64,000 bases of DNA from Melastoma dodecandrum (lineage: Eukaryota > Streptophyta > Magnoliopsida > Myrtales > Melastomataceae): the NCBI GenBank assembly GCA_029817715.1, contig JARUPY010000089.1:2431501-2495500 (forward strand). The letters are read 5' to 3'. Positions within the stretch are counted from its first letter, which is position 1. The number at the start of each line of letters is the position of its first letter. A model generated the notes under the pieces. The model did not search any database, had not been told where the DNA came from, and saw only the letters and a program-made list of their open reading frames with translations. Positions 22,798 to 36,605 of this stretch are shown in pieces. A program made the translations under genes and the position numbers.

Positions 22798-25700
22798 TTA
22801 TAGTGACTTTCTTCCCGACATCCTTGGTCCTTCTATCCTTAGGCCGTAGCCTCGGGATAGTGACCTGCTGCTGATTCTTTTTCGCCCTATTTTCTTCAGA
22901 GAAAGGCCGGACCTCGAACTCACCACGAGCACTGTCTCGGGCAACCTGGTATTACATGAAAGATTATAGATAAAAAAAAATAAAGACCAAACTGACATAA
23001 TTCAACAGAAGAAGGAAGTTTCAGTCCATATATCCCATTCGTAAGATAAGAATCTTGCTTATCATGCATAAGAGAGCGATATAAAGAATCCACCCTCAGC
23101 ATATCAGGAAATCATCATGCAAGGTATACGACCATCCAGCAACATACGTATGCATACTCGAAAAACGGGGTGGTTATACCTTGAGAAGGATCCAAACTTT
23201 TAGGGAACTACTAAGAGTTGCAAGTCTCGACTTCTTGCCAGATGTCAAGTATTCACTCATGTGATGATCAACCATCAGCACGAACTTTGGCCATGATTTG
23301 GGGTTCTCCACATTAGATTTAGGTTCCATCTTTGCCTTTCATAGGAAAATTACATGAAAATAAATAAATAAATAAAAAAAAAATAAAAAAAAAATATATA
23401 AGATTCTCATGAAGTGCAATTGATCAACTCATTAGAAGTATCCACACCAAATAATAATAACAATCTCGAAAGTCGTTAGAAAAAAAAGCATGTCTCCAAA
23501 TTATATCTCTCAAGTACTTGATTATAGCATATTTTAGAAACTGAGATATATTCCTAAGAGTCTTATGGAAAAGACATGTGGGATGCATGTTCCTTACAAG
23601 TAACCGGCAGATTTCCTGCTCAATTTTCGAGAATGAAGTCTCGAGAGCTTCAACCCTCCCAGTAGCATGACAACAAGTGCATGGTTCAGTTACCATGAAT
23701 GTAACACTTGGTCTAACCTGCAGGTAGTATAATAGTTAAAATCATGTAAATGGCTGTAGCAACTGTTGCACAGTAGGTATTTGTGTGCCTAGTGACAGCT
23801 AAATACCGAGGAGATGCCATTTATGACAAGATGCTTAAACCAGATCCATGTTCATTCAGCATGAAATAGACTGAGAATGGAATGTAGTCAGGTACCCTTT
23901 TCCTGGTTATCTCCATTAGTCCATGCTTTGATAATTCGGAAACTTTCACCACAGACCTGTCTCTTGTCACTGCCTTCTTCACTTCCTCATAAACCCGTCT
24001 CTTGTTTGCTGAAATAGGGAGACATGGAGAGAGACATAAAGAACACGTTTGGTAACAATTTATACCAAAACATCATCTTACCATTGTAAAATTCTCAAAA
24101 GGCACAAGCACAGCCCCTACAAATCGAGTTTTCTTAAGACCATAAAATAAAAACCCATCTCAGGATACTGGCAAGAAATGAAAGGACATATACACAGAAA
24201 CGGGTTCTGAGGATGAACCATATTTATCAAATTCCATAGAACTAGAAAGTGTTTCCCTTTAAAGCCTTAGAAAACAACATAAGAGGTCCCAAATTTCGTA
24301 AAGAAGAAAATAGCCTTACAGTCATCTGCCATATCGATGAAATCAACCACGATAATTCCACCGATATCCCGAAGCCGCAACTCCCTAGCAATCTGAAAAG
24401 ATAGATCGGGAAGATGTCCTCAAGTGAAAGGAAATACAAGCAAAATGAGAAAGTATTCCTTGTGCATGCAGTTGTTCAACAGGTAGTTGGGAATTGACTA
24501 TTAAGAGATTCAAAGCACCTGTCTAGCTGCTGCCAAATTCACATCAAGAATAGCCTTTTGTTGCGAGTTTCCCTGTCTGAACATGCCATGCCCACCATTC
24601 ACATCCACAGAAACTAATGCCTCTGTCTGTTCAATCACTAAGGAACCTCCATTCCCAATTGGAACTCTAAGAAGAGAAGAAAAGGAAATGAGTAAGGCTG
24701 TTCACATGAGAATATCAACATTATTAGTATTGACAAGTCCAGTGCATGACTATCAAAGTAAAAATGAAAGCACCATTCCACCCACCTTTTATTAAGAATA
24801 TTACTAATTTCCCCTTCAATGTCAAATTCATCAAAGAGTGGGCTTCTTTTAGCGTATAGCTCGACCCGATCACAAAGATCTGGAGCAATCTCTTGAAGAT
24901 AGCTAGTAACCTGCATAGTTTAACAAAACAGCTACTAGTTACTATACATACAGAGTAACCAGCAATGCCAACCCTCAAGAGAAGTGTTCTCCAGCACATG
25001 TCCCACTTGAACTTCGAAGCAAATAGAAGTCTGGAGATAATCAGTGGACTCCAGGGACTCTGAATGATGTGCTTAAAAAAATCAATACAGCGCCAGAAGC
25101 TTCCCATTTGAGCACTAGGTACATGGTTATTATGGAATTCTCTTCCTCTTCCTCTTCGAACAGACTGAAATATAGTTTATCAAATGTATTTTTTATTGTG
25201 ACGAAAACCTAAAGTGACCAGGACAAACATAATAAGAGCCCGTAATGTTATCCTGCGTAACCTCTTCATCAATTGTTATGAAAAGTACGAGATGCAGCAG
25301 AAGACATGCAAGTTCAGTTTAGCAAACAGGAGTTTCCCAGACAAACAGAGACATAAAACAGGAAGATATATATAACGTCTCACCTCGTGAAAAGTCCTCG
25401 GAGAGTCAACTACCATCTTTGTCACCTGTACGAGACATCAAATCGTAAGTAATCCAGACTAATGCCGCTAACCTTAATTGAAGCAAGATGATCTGAATCG
25501 GTAAATATTAACAAATGATAATCGAAAAAACAAGTTATGCACCTTGTCATTGAAATAGTCCTGCACAACTGAAAGAGTTTGACCCATTGCCCGATGAAGT
25601 ATGACAGGCACAGCTCCTTCAATGCCTTCATCTGAAGCAAGAGCAGCTGATTTTGCATGCTCCATTACGTTTTTCCATGTTGAGAGCAGACTCTCCAAGT

Positions 25701-28481
25701 CTTTCTGTAGTTCCTCCAAGGAATGACCAGCAGCAACTGTCCTCACTGTCAAACCAAAGCCAGCAGGCTGCAATGTCTTTGCTATTACTTTTAAACGAGT
25801 ACGCTCCATGCCACCAATTTTTTTAGACACACCAATTTTACTACAACGAGTGATCAAAACCTGCAACAGGATATACCCAAGGAGAAGCCAACTTTCATAA
25901 GTTCTATGAATTCTGGAAACAGCTAGCAGAATGATGGAAGGGGTCTTACCCAGAATCTACTTCTCAGTTTCGGATAAGCAGTGAGCATCGGGCCTTTCGT
26001 TCCCAATCCTTCTTTCACGACTTGTACAATAATTTTTGTGCCTTTCTGAACCTTACTCCAATTGTTTTCAACTGAAAAAGAAACCAAGGAATCTTTTGCA
26101 TCTGGAGAAGGAGATAAATGAGCCGCATGGTCGATCTCTGATTCAAGAGGAATTGACCTGCCTGGAGGCTCACTTTGCAGATACATATTGTCATTACCAT
26201 TGCCATGATGGAAACCTTCCATTTCAGCTGAATTATGCACAATCTGATTAGTGAATCCATTCACAATATCAATAACATCAGCATCATCTTCATCTTCATA
26301 AACTTCAAAGTCATCATGCAAGTGTTTTTCCAATACTTCCTGAGGTAATGAAGGGACATCATCAACAAGTTCAGCATCATCATGCATATGCTCATTGTTG
26401 TTCTCTTGGACAGACTGCCCATCTGCAGCCTCTAAAGATGTAGTCTTCCCTTTCTTATTCCTACCAGAATGAAAAGGTGGGAATATAAAGGGCTCCCTAC
26501 CATGAATGATGTCCATAAGGGAGTGTCTTGCGCTCCCAATGTTCACAAAAGCACCTCCCATATGTGGAACGAGTTTTGTGATAATGCCAAGGTACACACT
26601 ATCACACTGCACATTAGTTTTAACAGGTTGTAAAAGCAACTCAACTAGTTTTCCATCTTCCAATACAGCAATCCTCTGCATAGTGCAGATTGAAGAGTTA
26701 ATTAATATGATGGTAGAATCAACGCACTCTGGCGAAGAACTTTTGTCTTCATCTGGTATGAACTCGTTTGGCTCTTGGCACTCTTCAATGTCAGGAAGAG
26801 TCGTCACGGTCTCGTCTTCCTTTTCATATCTGTTCCTAGTATCTACATCATCTTCAACAGTCTCTGATGGAAAATAAGTTAACACCAACCATGGTTCCTC
26901 AATTGGCTGCTCTCTGTAGGATAATTCATCACCAGGGAAGCTTCTTTTACTTGAAATGTTTGCCAAATCTTCATGGGCAAGGGGAAATTCTCCCTTCCAA
27001 TTAAGCCCATTTGAAGATGGGAACGCAAGTACTGTACCATTTCCTTGAGATTCCAGCATCTGATCTTTATCTGTTAAGCCACTGGACACATTTGAGTGTT
27101 CAGAAATATTCTAAAGTAAACATATACTATTTTAAACATGTATATAAGGCTACATATATCACCTCTACGTGAAGTCAGCATTCCAGGCTCATGCGCTTGG
27201 TCTATCTCCTCTATCCATGAACCCCATACATGACCTGAAACTGAAGACCTTCCATCATCATTCCTTTTCTTCATCCAAGAATCCCTCACTATACAGTCTC
27301 TATCTTTCCCATCAAGTATGGGCAATAATAAAGTAAATGTAGGTCCCGACCGCCAGATAACATCATCTGCACACCATGATGCACCTTTGACGAAATAGTT
27401 GTACTTGAAACTGGAACCAGAGGAAATCTGCTAAAGAAATTATTCTCAATTGGTCAGACCCTCAGTATTTCCAGAAATGCAATCCAGAATTGTTGGCATG
27501 AGCAGGTTCCCTTGGCAGAAACCAAGGGTTAACAAGGTCAGATGATTACCCAGATTTCAGCTTTCCATAAATTAGAATGTTCCATTTGAAACATTTGTGT
27601 GGCCATCTCTGGTTTCCAGCAACCTAACTCAGGCAGGTCACCAGAAACATAAAGACACTCCCCATCTCCTACTTCCGCTTTGACAGTCCAGACTACCTTG
27701 CACGAACTGCCTTTGGATGCAATAGACGCCATGCCTGAATCTTTAGAACAAGCCACAATCTTAGGTTCCTCATAATCGCTCTAAAAATTCATAGGACTTC
27801 ACATTTTGCAGCACAAAAATGGTTTTTTCAGAAAAGTACTGTCCAACACGAGATGAGACCACGTGGCCGTAGTCCCCAGTCTGCTTGATGGAATTTAAGA
27901 TGTACAAACTTGGACATAGCTATTTACTCCTCCAATATGAAGCATGACTACCAAAAAGATAAGCAACCAACTAGGGCATTATTTAAGCTGACCATATCAG
28001 AACTAAGAAAACCTGTGCAATACACGTTTAAAAACTAGCAAACTACCTATCCTAGCATAAAGAACCGTCCAAACAACACCAACTCATTCTCTCAGGGAAT
28101 AAAAAATGCTGTGAATATCTAACACTACAATTAAATCAATATCCATCCAGAAGATGCTCAGCACTCGTCCATGAGGCAATCCAAGGAGTCAGAAATTACC
28201 TCTCCGAACAGAAACCACGGGTGACCTCACAACCGTCTGATGCTGCCTCCCAGAGCGAATCGATCTCTGAATCACGTACTCACTCTCACTAGCCAAATGA
28301 TAGCACATACAGCACCTGCTTCCACGCGAACTATCAGTACAAAAAACCAAGCGCACAAACACTGGAAAAACGAATTCAGGCCGCTTGCCCTGACTTACGG
28401 ATAGACGGCAAACTTCTGCGGAGCCAAGATAGAGGAAGAGGAAGGGAACGGGAAGCAAGGCCGTCGAAGAGCACCAGTCAT
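22798..28481 (-). CDS. RNE: Plastid ribonuclease E/G-like protein (RNE)
   Basis: The plant endoribonuclease that trims polycistronic plastid transcripts. The start at 28481 (MTGALRRPCFPFPSSS) opens a Ser/Pro/Arg-rich transit peptide. Exons near 27,540-27,780 and 27,100-27,430 encode a starch-binding-type CBM20 domain (KVVWTVKAEVGDGECLYV, GDLPELGCW, NYFVKGASWCADD), the hallmark of the plant enzyme. The exon 25,923-27,080 has the S1-like RNA-binding segment (IAVLEDGKLVELLL, GGAFVNIG), interrupted by an acidic insert. Later exons carry the catalytic core: VEQ-TEALVSVDVNGG near 24,600 and IVVDFIDM near 24,340, matching the two metal-binding Asp of E. coli RNase E, and EPCTCCHATGRV near 23,650, the CxxC zinc-link. 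The last exon ends GRKSL at 22798. About 14 or more exons; small ones were not all resolved. Confidence 0.92.
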
Positions 28482-29001
28482 TTCCTCCGGCGAGTACGAT
28501 TCTAAATACGGAGCTCCAATTACAGCCGCCGAAGGCCTTATCATCTTCTTCGGCCGGCGGTGGCGGATGGTGCGCAGACCACCATTTCAGCTGGTGGCGT
28601 TGGCGGCAGCGATTCGAACAAGGCGAGCGAAGAAGCGATTCCCCGAATTCTGCTTCGGCGGGACTCGAAGAAGAAGAAGAAGAAGAACGAACGAACGAAG
28701 TGATGATAACGCCTTGGCCTTTTATAGCGGTTATTTTATCAGGATTGACATCTCATTTTTCCCTTCCCAGCGTTGCTCCCCTCTTCTTCTTCTCCTCTCC
28801 CAGTTGGCACGTGCGAACTCGGTCACACGCTTAACCCAATTTAATTTAATTTAGTTTTCAGAAATCAAATAAAGAAAATTATTCCCGCTCCGATTCTCAT
28901 CCTTAGCCTACCAAAGATCAAATTACAGCCGCAGAGTTTTTACAGGAAATTCTCCTTTTCCATCGCTGCGTGGCATATTATAATAAAACAGACAGTGTTA
29001 G
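28482..29001. promoter_or_regulatory. RNE upstream region and KNL1 3' flank
   Basis: A GAA/GAAC microsatellite lies at about 28,666-28,700 and CT-rich tracts at 28,760-28,800. The remainder is AT-rich KNL1 3' flank. Nothing else recognised. Confidence 0.4.
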
Positions 29002-32000
29002 TCAGATCTCCTCCATTGTCTTGGAAACACGTCTGCATAGCCTCATTATTCTCAAGTGCCCAGGACTCAGCTCCTTTATCGCAGCATCGACATTGGCCGC
29101 AAGTGATGTCAGCTGGTCCTCCAAGTCGATGTATTCGAGACCATGAGGATGGATCTCTGAAGGATAGACCCCGCTGTTTTAAAGCACGGAATAAAATCCA
29201 TTATGTTCCTTCGGCATGGATTGACGACAGAAAAACGTAAATTCACGCATAGATGGCGAAGCAGTGGATTTTCACATCCAAGACATGCTGAAGCATAGAG
29301 CACGAGCACGAGCACGAAGGCGCAAGCCAAGCATATGTATAAGATGACTAATACACTTTGCAGGGCCAAGCTGGTTAGGCAACTTCCAGTTCATGATGAC
29401 ATATATAAACAGGAGCATGACAAAGCAGAACCACGAACGGGAAAATTTACCGAATCAAACATGTCAGGTCCAAAGTCAATTTGAGCTTCCGATCCTTGTT
29501 GAAACTGATGAAAGCCAGTAGTAGAAGAAGTTGCCCGTCTAAGAAATAAACCAGATCAGTGTCAGGGCGGCTAAACATGCTACTATTAACAGCACAATGG
29601 GCATTTTCAGGAACAGATAGGGAAGAGAACTGTTAACACGTTTTACTCAACATCACAATCAATTGGAAGAGTAAAAATAGGACAGTAAAATTAAAGATTT
29701 CGAATGTTTTTTATTACCAGCGGAAGCATGAAAAGTTGCGTCCACTAAGTTGTTAATTTGAAGGCGAGCAAGCTGAAGTTCCTCAATGACATCTAACAAA
29801 TTGCGAAGAAGCATATTGGTAATCTGCAAAGTCAGAGCATAGATTTTAAGGTTGGTAGATGCAAGCTGTTCATAAGAGAGCTGCTGTTCTTGCCATCAGA
29901 ATTTATAATGAGACGTATTCTCTCTCATGCTTATTTTCACCCCAACTAACTCGAACAAGGGGACACTGAAAAAGCTAGAGAGAATGGTGAGCAACAACTT
30001 GATGACTTACTTGTGTTCCTGGTGCCAAACTTCGTGACCTTGCATATTTCTCCCTCGTCTGAGTTGGAAATAAAAAGGCAAATGCAGTGGAAGCATCCAT
30101 GTTGGGAAAATCCTGAGAGAAAAAAAATGCTTAATTAATACAGATCAATTAGTAAACAATACAACTAGAAATATAGCATACCAGCATCCAAAGATTCATA
30201 TGACACCCAAGTTAGTAGCATAAAATGCTCGATTGCTGTTTTTTATAGTAATAAAAATTCTTACCTTCTCAATCTTCAAGGAATCTAATTTATTTGATAT
30301 TGTCAAAGATGGAACAGGATTAGCCTTCACCACAATCCTTTCCAGAAAACAGAAGTCAGACCGGGGCAAACATTTGGAGTATATGCCATATTAAGAAAAA
30401 TACACAGTCATTGCAGAAACTTAAAGAAACAACCTTTGATCAATCAACCCAAGATAATCGAGGGTGACAGTTTGTGACCCAAAGTCAGTATCTAGAGCGC
30501 AAACTTTCCATGCCTGGTAAAGTAGTAGAGAGAGCAAGTGCATAAGAATGTTTCTCAGATAAAGCTTGCTTGGGATAGGGACCGATGAAAATAGGAACAA
30601 GAGAACCTTAAAATCCTGGCAGACAAATCTGCAGGTCATTCTTTTCCTCAGACTATCATTGGCCAGTTCTTTTACTTTGGTGCAGTCTACTACTCCCTTT
30701 ATCCCGCAATTCATGGATATTGACCTGGACAAGCTTTTAATTTTCTCGTCCATCGCATCATTTTCCTGCCTAAGGGATTTGATTGTACCAAGGGCAATCT
30801 AGTACAGCAGAAAAAAGCACAAATTATAAAAAGAGAATCATCACATAGTAAAGGGAAATTTATAAGTAAAGGGATCGATCTTGATATGGGTGGAGGCTAC
30901 TACTTATTATAAGACAAAGGTAAATGACATCAATTTACTGGGAAATGATTTCTATCATAATAAACGCTCAATGGCCAAAGCAAAATTACTTCAACACAAC
31001 AGATAACTCTACATGTTTAGCCTTCGGCTGAATGAACAAAACCAGGTTTAGTTTTGAGTTCGTATGCAGTTGGAGTTGACTTAATATAAATGGATCTGAT
31101 CTCACCCCTTCAACAGTGGATAATAGCATACCGACAATTTTTACATTAGCTGCACCCTTCTAATTTATTGTCAACTTTTCAAAAGCACAAAGCGAAGAAA
31201 AGCCTTAAAACTTTGAATTGCACCATTCAGGTTAAATAACATAAATGCAGGAAGTAATCAATAATCTATTCAGTCAATATCATTTACCTTTTGAACCATT
31301 GCGGAATCTTGTCCCTGATTATCATTCCTGGGATGTGGACCAGTTTTGCTAGGAGATGTCAAAGAATTTTGGTATGCAGCTGACAATTTATGAGACTCTT
31401 GAAGTACAGTTTTCAAATTTTCTTCAGCCTTCTGCTGGGAAGACATTAGCAGGACAAAGACCATTCAGATCAACTGTAATTGTGCCGAAACAAATAATAA
31501 ATCTAGGAAACTTGTTGAGTGCTTCAAAAGCAATTATACGTGCCTTCAACCTGTCATGCTTCATACGATCTAAGAGCAGCCTCGCCTTTTCATATGCAAT
31601 TTTATTGAACAACAATTTCAAATCGCTTGACCTGCAATGATAAAATGATATATTTTATTGGACAATATTTATTTTGAGATCAATTGAAAGAATTGAGACA
31701 ATAATCTGGCCATCACCTTTTCTCAGAGTTTTTCCTCAAATACGAAAGCTTTGGCTGCAAACAAAGAATGGACTGGTGATTAAAAGAAAGGACAAAAGAT
31801 GGCTCCTTTTTTTGGTACAATAGGGAATTGCTGGTTTAGTCTAATTAGCTCCTGCTGTGGGAAATGCCAATATGTTATGCATTCATCCATCAGGGAAAAG
31901 AAAGGTGATGAGGAGTTCCTCAATGGCAGATGCCATCTATACTACTATACTAACAACTCTGGGGAAGCAACACAATATGAATCATTGTTAAGGTATATAG

Positions 32001-35000
32001 AATTAAGATAGTGCCTAACTCTAACCCTTAATCTAATGCATAAAAGCAACAATTCATACTAATCATTTCAGATTAGAGAATAAAATCTGGAATGGTAAAG
32101 TCTATCATAACCGCGGCGTACCTGAGACTGGATTTCAGATTGTAGCAGTTCATACTTTCTCGCAGTCTGGATACAAGCCAACATATCATCCAGCATATGA
32201 ACCTTAAAATAGTGTGAAAGAGGATGAAAACAATAGCTAGGAAAATCTCTGTTGTATATTTAAATTTAACTATAAATAGAAAACTGCACACATACCCCAC
32301 CAAGGTCAAGCTTATCAACAAGGGGAAAGAACTTGTTTGCTGCATATTCCAAAAACTTGGCAAGGGCCTAAAAGATAGTCCTCCCAGTCAGAAATCAGTA
32401 ACATTAAGCATGAGTTGACTTCAGTATGTGCTGGCATAAAAAGAGATTATCAATCCACATACATCTTTCCAGTGCCTACTTTGTCTTCCATCTCCAATAA
32501 TCTCTTTGCCAAAAACCAAATCATTAGGAAGTTCAGAAGATATAGCAGTTTTTACTGGTATAATCTGAAGCCTGGGAACTTTACTCAAGGGAGAGTCATT
32601 CTCTAAATTTCTTTCAGCTCTCCGTTTCTCCTGTGGTGACTTTGCCATAATCTGCATCTGTGTGTGATGGGTTTCCTTAGAAGGAGATTGAGCTGATCCA
32701 GTCACTGCAGGACTTCGTATTAGCTCTCTTATTTTCTTGGAAGGACTTTGAGTAGATTCTACGGCTGAGTCTTTAACTGCTGGGTTCATTGGTGTGTTCA
32801 TTCCACTTCTATCATCACCAAGAAGATGCCGTTTAAGAGGAGAAACTGCAGGTTTTCCATGCAGATCCAAACTGCCCGGTGCCTTGTTTTTATTGGAAAA
32901 ACTCAGAGGAGTAGATAATTTCAGTGTCATAGCTGACGCCTCAAATTTACGAGCAGAAGTAGGAGAGGAATCAAGACTTTTTAATCTGGAAATGTGCTTC
33001 CAGATGCTGGACAGACTTGCACTATGCCTACCAGTTTCTTCTTCAAACAGAGAGTCAGACGATTTGGATAATGGTGATGCAATTGAAGGTTTGGTTGGTG
33101 TACTGACATTTGCAAATAACTGCCTTCTCTTAGCAGCTAATGACGAAATAGATCCCTTCATTTGAGATCTGTCGTAATCCTGCTCATTGGCAAGCTCTTG
33201 ACTGACATTCAATAGAGAATTCAGCCTTAGAGACCCCTCAGGTGATCGTACAAATCCAAGTTCAACCTGCAAAAGAAATTATTAAGGAACTTAGCACTGT
33301 CACATTGGAAATGATAAACTTTGTAGCCCAGTCTTTGGAAAATGCTTAGTTGTTCTTGCTGCAGTCATCTTAAACATCAGATGACAAGACTAATTCATTG
33401 TGAAGGTCCTAAAATATATTGTAATGTAACAGAAGCAAAAAACTGTTCCAGGAATGCTGGCCATAGTTGTCACGAATCCTAGGAACAACAACCTTTTAGC
33501 TGCCAAATGATTCCATGATATATATTGTTAGCAATCAAGCACTTAACATAATAAAAGAATCATATCACTACAGTGCATTACCATGTAACAGACAATTCTA
33601 TGGGCCACCACAGTGATAAAACTGCTAAAAGCAACAAAGCACCAGTACATTGTCCTTTTCATGTAACTGACAATATTGAAAGTAACAGATTCTTACATTC
33701 AGTGGCTGAGTAGGTGTCTGGATATCATAAACTTTGGATGTATCGGCATAGGCAACACCATCTTCCTCGATATTGGCTGGCCTTACAAGGGGTACTTTCT
33801 CATTAGGACCTCTTGCAGTGACTAATTCTATATGAACTGGTGTAATTGTGCCACTGACTTCATGAGTGGCAATGATGCTTGTCTCTTTATTTTGAGAATT
33901 TTCAACATGCTTTATGGCGCTTGCCTCATTGCCAAACGTTGAAATCTTGTTCACAATCAATGATTTTCCATTTTCTGGGTTCAGTCCTGGTCCCAGTACA
34001 TGGTTACTGACAAGAAGTGCTTCCAAGGAAGGAGAGAGTCTAGCATACTCGTACTTTCTTGTGTTTTCTCCAAAAAGGCTCATAGCATTGGAATCTTTCC
34101 CAGTACTTCTGGAGTCGAGGATAGGTGAGGCAGATTGCGGAGACTTCATCTTAACGCTCATAAGTGACATTGAGCTTTTGGAATTTGCTCCAAGTGGTGG
34201 TGTTCTTTCCTCTAGTGATGGATACACGTCTGGTGTCATGAGATCCCCTCCCATATCATTTTTCTGGAGAAGTCTCTGAAAATGTAGTGAAAATGAGGTA
34301 GAATCCATAGTTATCTCACGGCTTACATCATTAGAATCCGGAGATTCTGATAACATTCCCTGACGGATTAAGTTTGCATCCACAGGTCCAAACGCATTAT
34401 CTTCTGCAAACATGTAACAAAAATAATAGCAGTCGATGACATTTGTCACTTGCGAAAAAAAAAATCAACATTGTTCGCAACCACGGACAGGACACACATA
34501 ATGCTAAAGGGAACTTCGCCATCAATTACTTTGGATTACTTTTGAGAATTTCTCACACATCAAGGTTATAATAACACCAGAACCATCTCCCCAAAATGTT
34601 CATAATCACTATGCCTGGCACTTCTCCGTTACTACCCACAGTTCCCGAAACCAATAAGTAATCTCGCCAATCCTATGTAAGACGCAGAAGTCGAAAACAT
34701 ATGCAGAAAAGCACATCCCGATGCTGAAAGGGAAATGAAATCACGATCTCTAACAAACATCAGCTCACTCTTTTCTTCTACAGATCAAAATAATACTCAA
34801 GGCTTCCGACATTATCACCCACTCACCATCAATTGAAGAAGCGAAGGACCCGACCGTACAACTCCCTGGTGACGGAAAGTCAACCCGCCGGAAAAGAACT
34901 CCCGGCAAACCATCCGTATCCTCGTCTTCCTCCTGGCGGCCGTCCCTAGGGGTAACTTCCTGGGAATCCTGGGAGTACCTAAACAGCCCAATTCCCCCCT

Positions 35001-35235
35001 CCTCCTCGCCCACCTTGTCCGACGACTTATCTTGGTCGTGGGGAGGGGTGGCATCGTAGTCATCGTCCCTCCGGAAGACGTGGACGGAGGTTATCTCGTC
35101 CGCGAAGCTCACTCTCCTGTTGTTCTGCCTCCGCCTACTCGCCGCCGCCGCCGCCGCCACCACGGTTTCGTCCTCCGTCTCCGTGTTCGTTGGATCCTCG
35201 AGGGGGTCGTACTTGCCGCCGCCGGTCGACGACAT
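29002..35235 (-). CDS. KNL1: KNL1 / Spc105 kinetochore scaffold, plant type
   Basis: The outer-kinetochore scaffold that recruits checkpoint proteins and PP1. The start MSSTGGGKYDPLEDPTNTET is at 35235. Exon 1 holds RRVSFADEITSVHVF at residues about 39-53, the KNL1 family element containing the RVSF docking motif for PP1. The next exon (about 33,690-34,410) contains EITMDSTSFSLHF, a MELT-like site for Mps1/Bub3. Exon 32,430-33,270 is a long Ser/Lys/Pro-rich disordered part with several SPSK and TP motifs. Small exons from 32,390 down to 29,450 form the Spc7 coiled coil (EKARLLLDRMKHDRLKAR, SLRQENDAMDEKIKSL) and the RWD region (DYLGLIDQR). The last exon ends VSKTMEEI at 29002. A Gln/Ala-coded microsatellite gives six Ala near residue 27. 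Intron ends of some small exons are not certain. Confidence 0.88.
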
Positions 35236-36248
35236 CGTTTCGGAGCACCGGAAGAAGGAATCGGGACTGTGAGGTGGATTCCGGGGAGAAGAAATATCTG
35301 CGCGGGAAAGAAATTTCGTGGAGTTTCAAAAAAAGGGATTAAATTTACGACAAAAATTAATCTATATTTTAACTATGTGATTGTAAAACCTCATTATTAT
35401 ATATTAAGAAATAGGCCCGGTTATACCGTCGTAAATATATATGGGTCCCTTCACGTAACCCCTAAATTAGAAGAAAGTGTTGAGAAATAGTCACACATCG
35501 AATACTTATATAAACTCAATTAATACTTATATAAGTCTAAACGGACTAATTCTTACCCGTCAATTAATTATACAGTAAAAGCTCCTTTTTAACTTTTATA
35601 TTGAAATTGAATTTAGATTAATCCGTATTTGGTTCGGTTGAACCCAAATCGCAACACAAAATATGGTTCTCTAATTTTCCCATACTTAATTTTTTAAGAG
35701 AAAATTTAAAATAAAATAACGGGAGATTGTTTCATTTATATATAGTCTTCTGAGAGACTCCTAAAATGGAATTGGGCCCATAACATTGGGAGCGCTCCCT
35801 AATTTGGGCCATGCTTTTAGTCAAAGCCCAAATAAATTGCCAACAAGGGAAGCCGCCGGTAGCTCCTTCGCAAGCTTGATCATCAGTGGCTAATCGCAGT
35901 CTGGACGATCTCCCTTCCGCGCGGGATGTATTTTCATATCCATAGTTACCACCAAACAGTTATCGAGAATGGCATCGCGAGGTGTTCGCGGGGATAATTT
36001 GTCCTAGAGGAGGATATCCAGGAAAGTTAAGCGTGTTTGATTAAAAGTACTGAGCCCATTTTAGGATTCGGGAACAGTGCAAAAGACGACATCTACGGAG
36101 AGGATCTGTTCCAGTGAGCAGTATATCTGTTTCGAGACAATGAACTGCGGCGTCGTTACTAATGGAAGTAAATGTGCACAAACCATGATGCCGGGTTTTG
36201 GTTTCGAAATGTTGACATGATACGTCTGGGGAGAGGGAAGGGGGAGTG
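35236..36248. other. KNL1 upstream region and spacer
   Basis: KNL1 5' leader and promoter, then AT-rich DNA to about 35,760 and more complex sequence to 36,248. No element or gene recognised. This is where conserved gene order ends and the DUF26 region begins. Confidence 0.4.
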
Positions 36249-36605
36249 TCAGCCATTGGTTTGCCCGGCCGCAGGGTTCCACTTGAAGTCGCGCTTCTCA
36301 ATCCGCATTCTGCAGTCCACTAGCTTAATATTCGAACCTTGACGGAACGCGCATTTGGCGAACCTTCTGGTGTTGGTCGCCCACAGGCACCTCACGCATT
36401 CGTCCTTGGAGAGGTGGATCTCACAGGGAGCGTTCCCATAACATTTGGTATTCCCTAACGGCTCCTCGGTCTAGAGTTGTAGTTAATGTTGGCAGTTTCT
36501 TTGATAATCTCCTCCGAAATAATTCCATCGCAAGATTGAAAGTCACTCTTGGGATCATCCTCTGCCCCGCATGCCGTATAGGTGGGATTTGTGTTTATTT
36601 CAACC
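36249..36605 (-). pseudogene. DUF26/ginkbilobin-2-like pseudogene, frameshifted, no signal peptide
   Basis: Reading left from about 36,605, one frame gives YTACGAEDDPKSDFQSCDG and continues to SRPRSR before a stop near 36,475. A second frame then gives GNTKCYGNAPCEIHLSKDEC and runs to VDCRMRIEKRDFKWNP and a stop at 36,249. The two parts together are one DUF26 domain split by a frameshift around 36,470-36,490. The CX8CX2C motif is intact (C-EIHLSKDE-C-VR-C). No ATG or signal peptide precedes the domain, so the copy is also truncated at its 5' end. It is the first of nine copies in the window. Confidence 0.8.
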
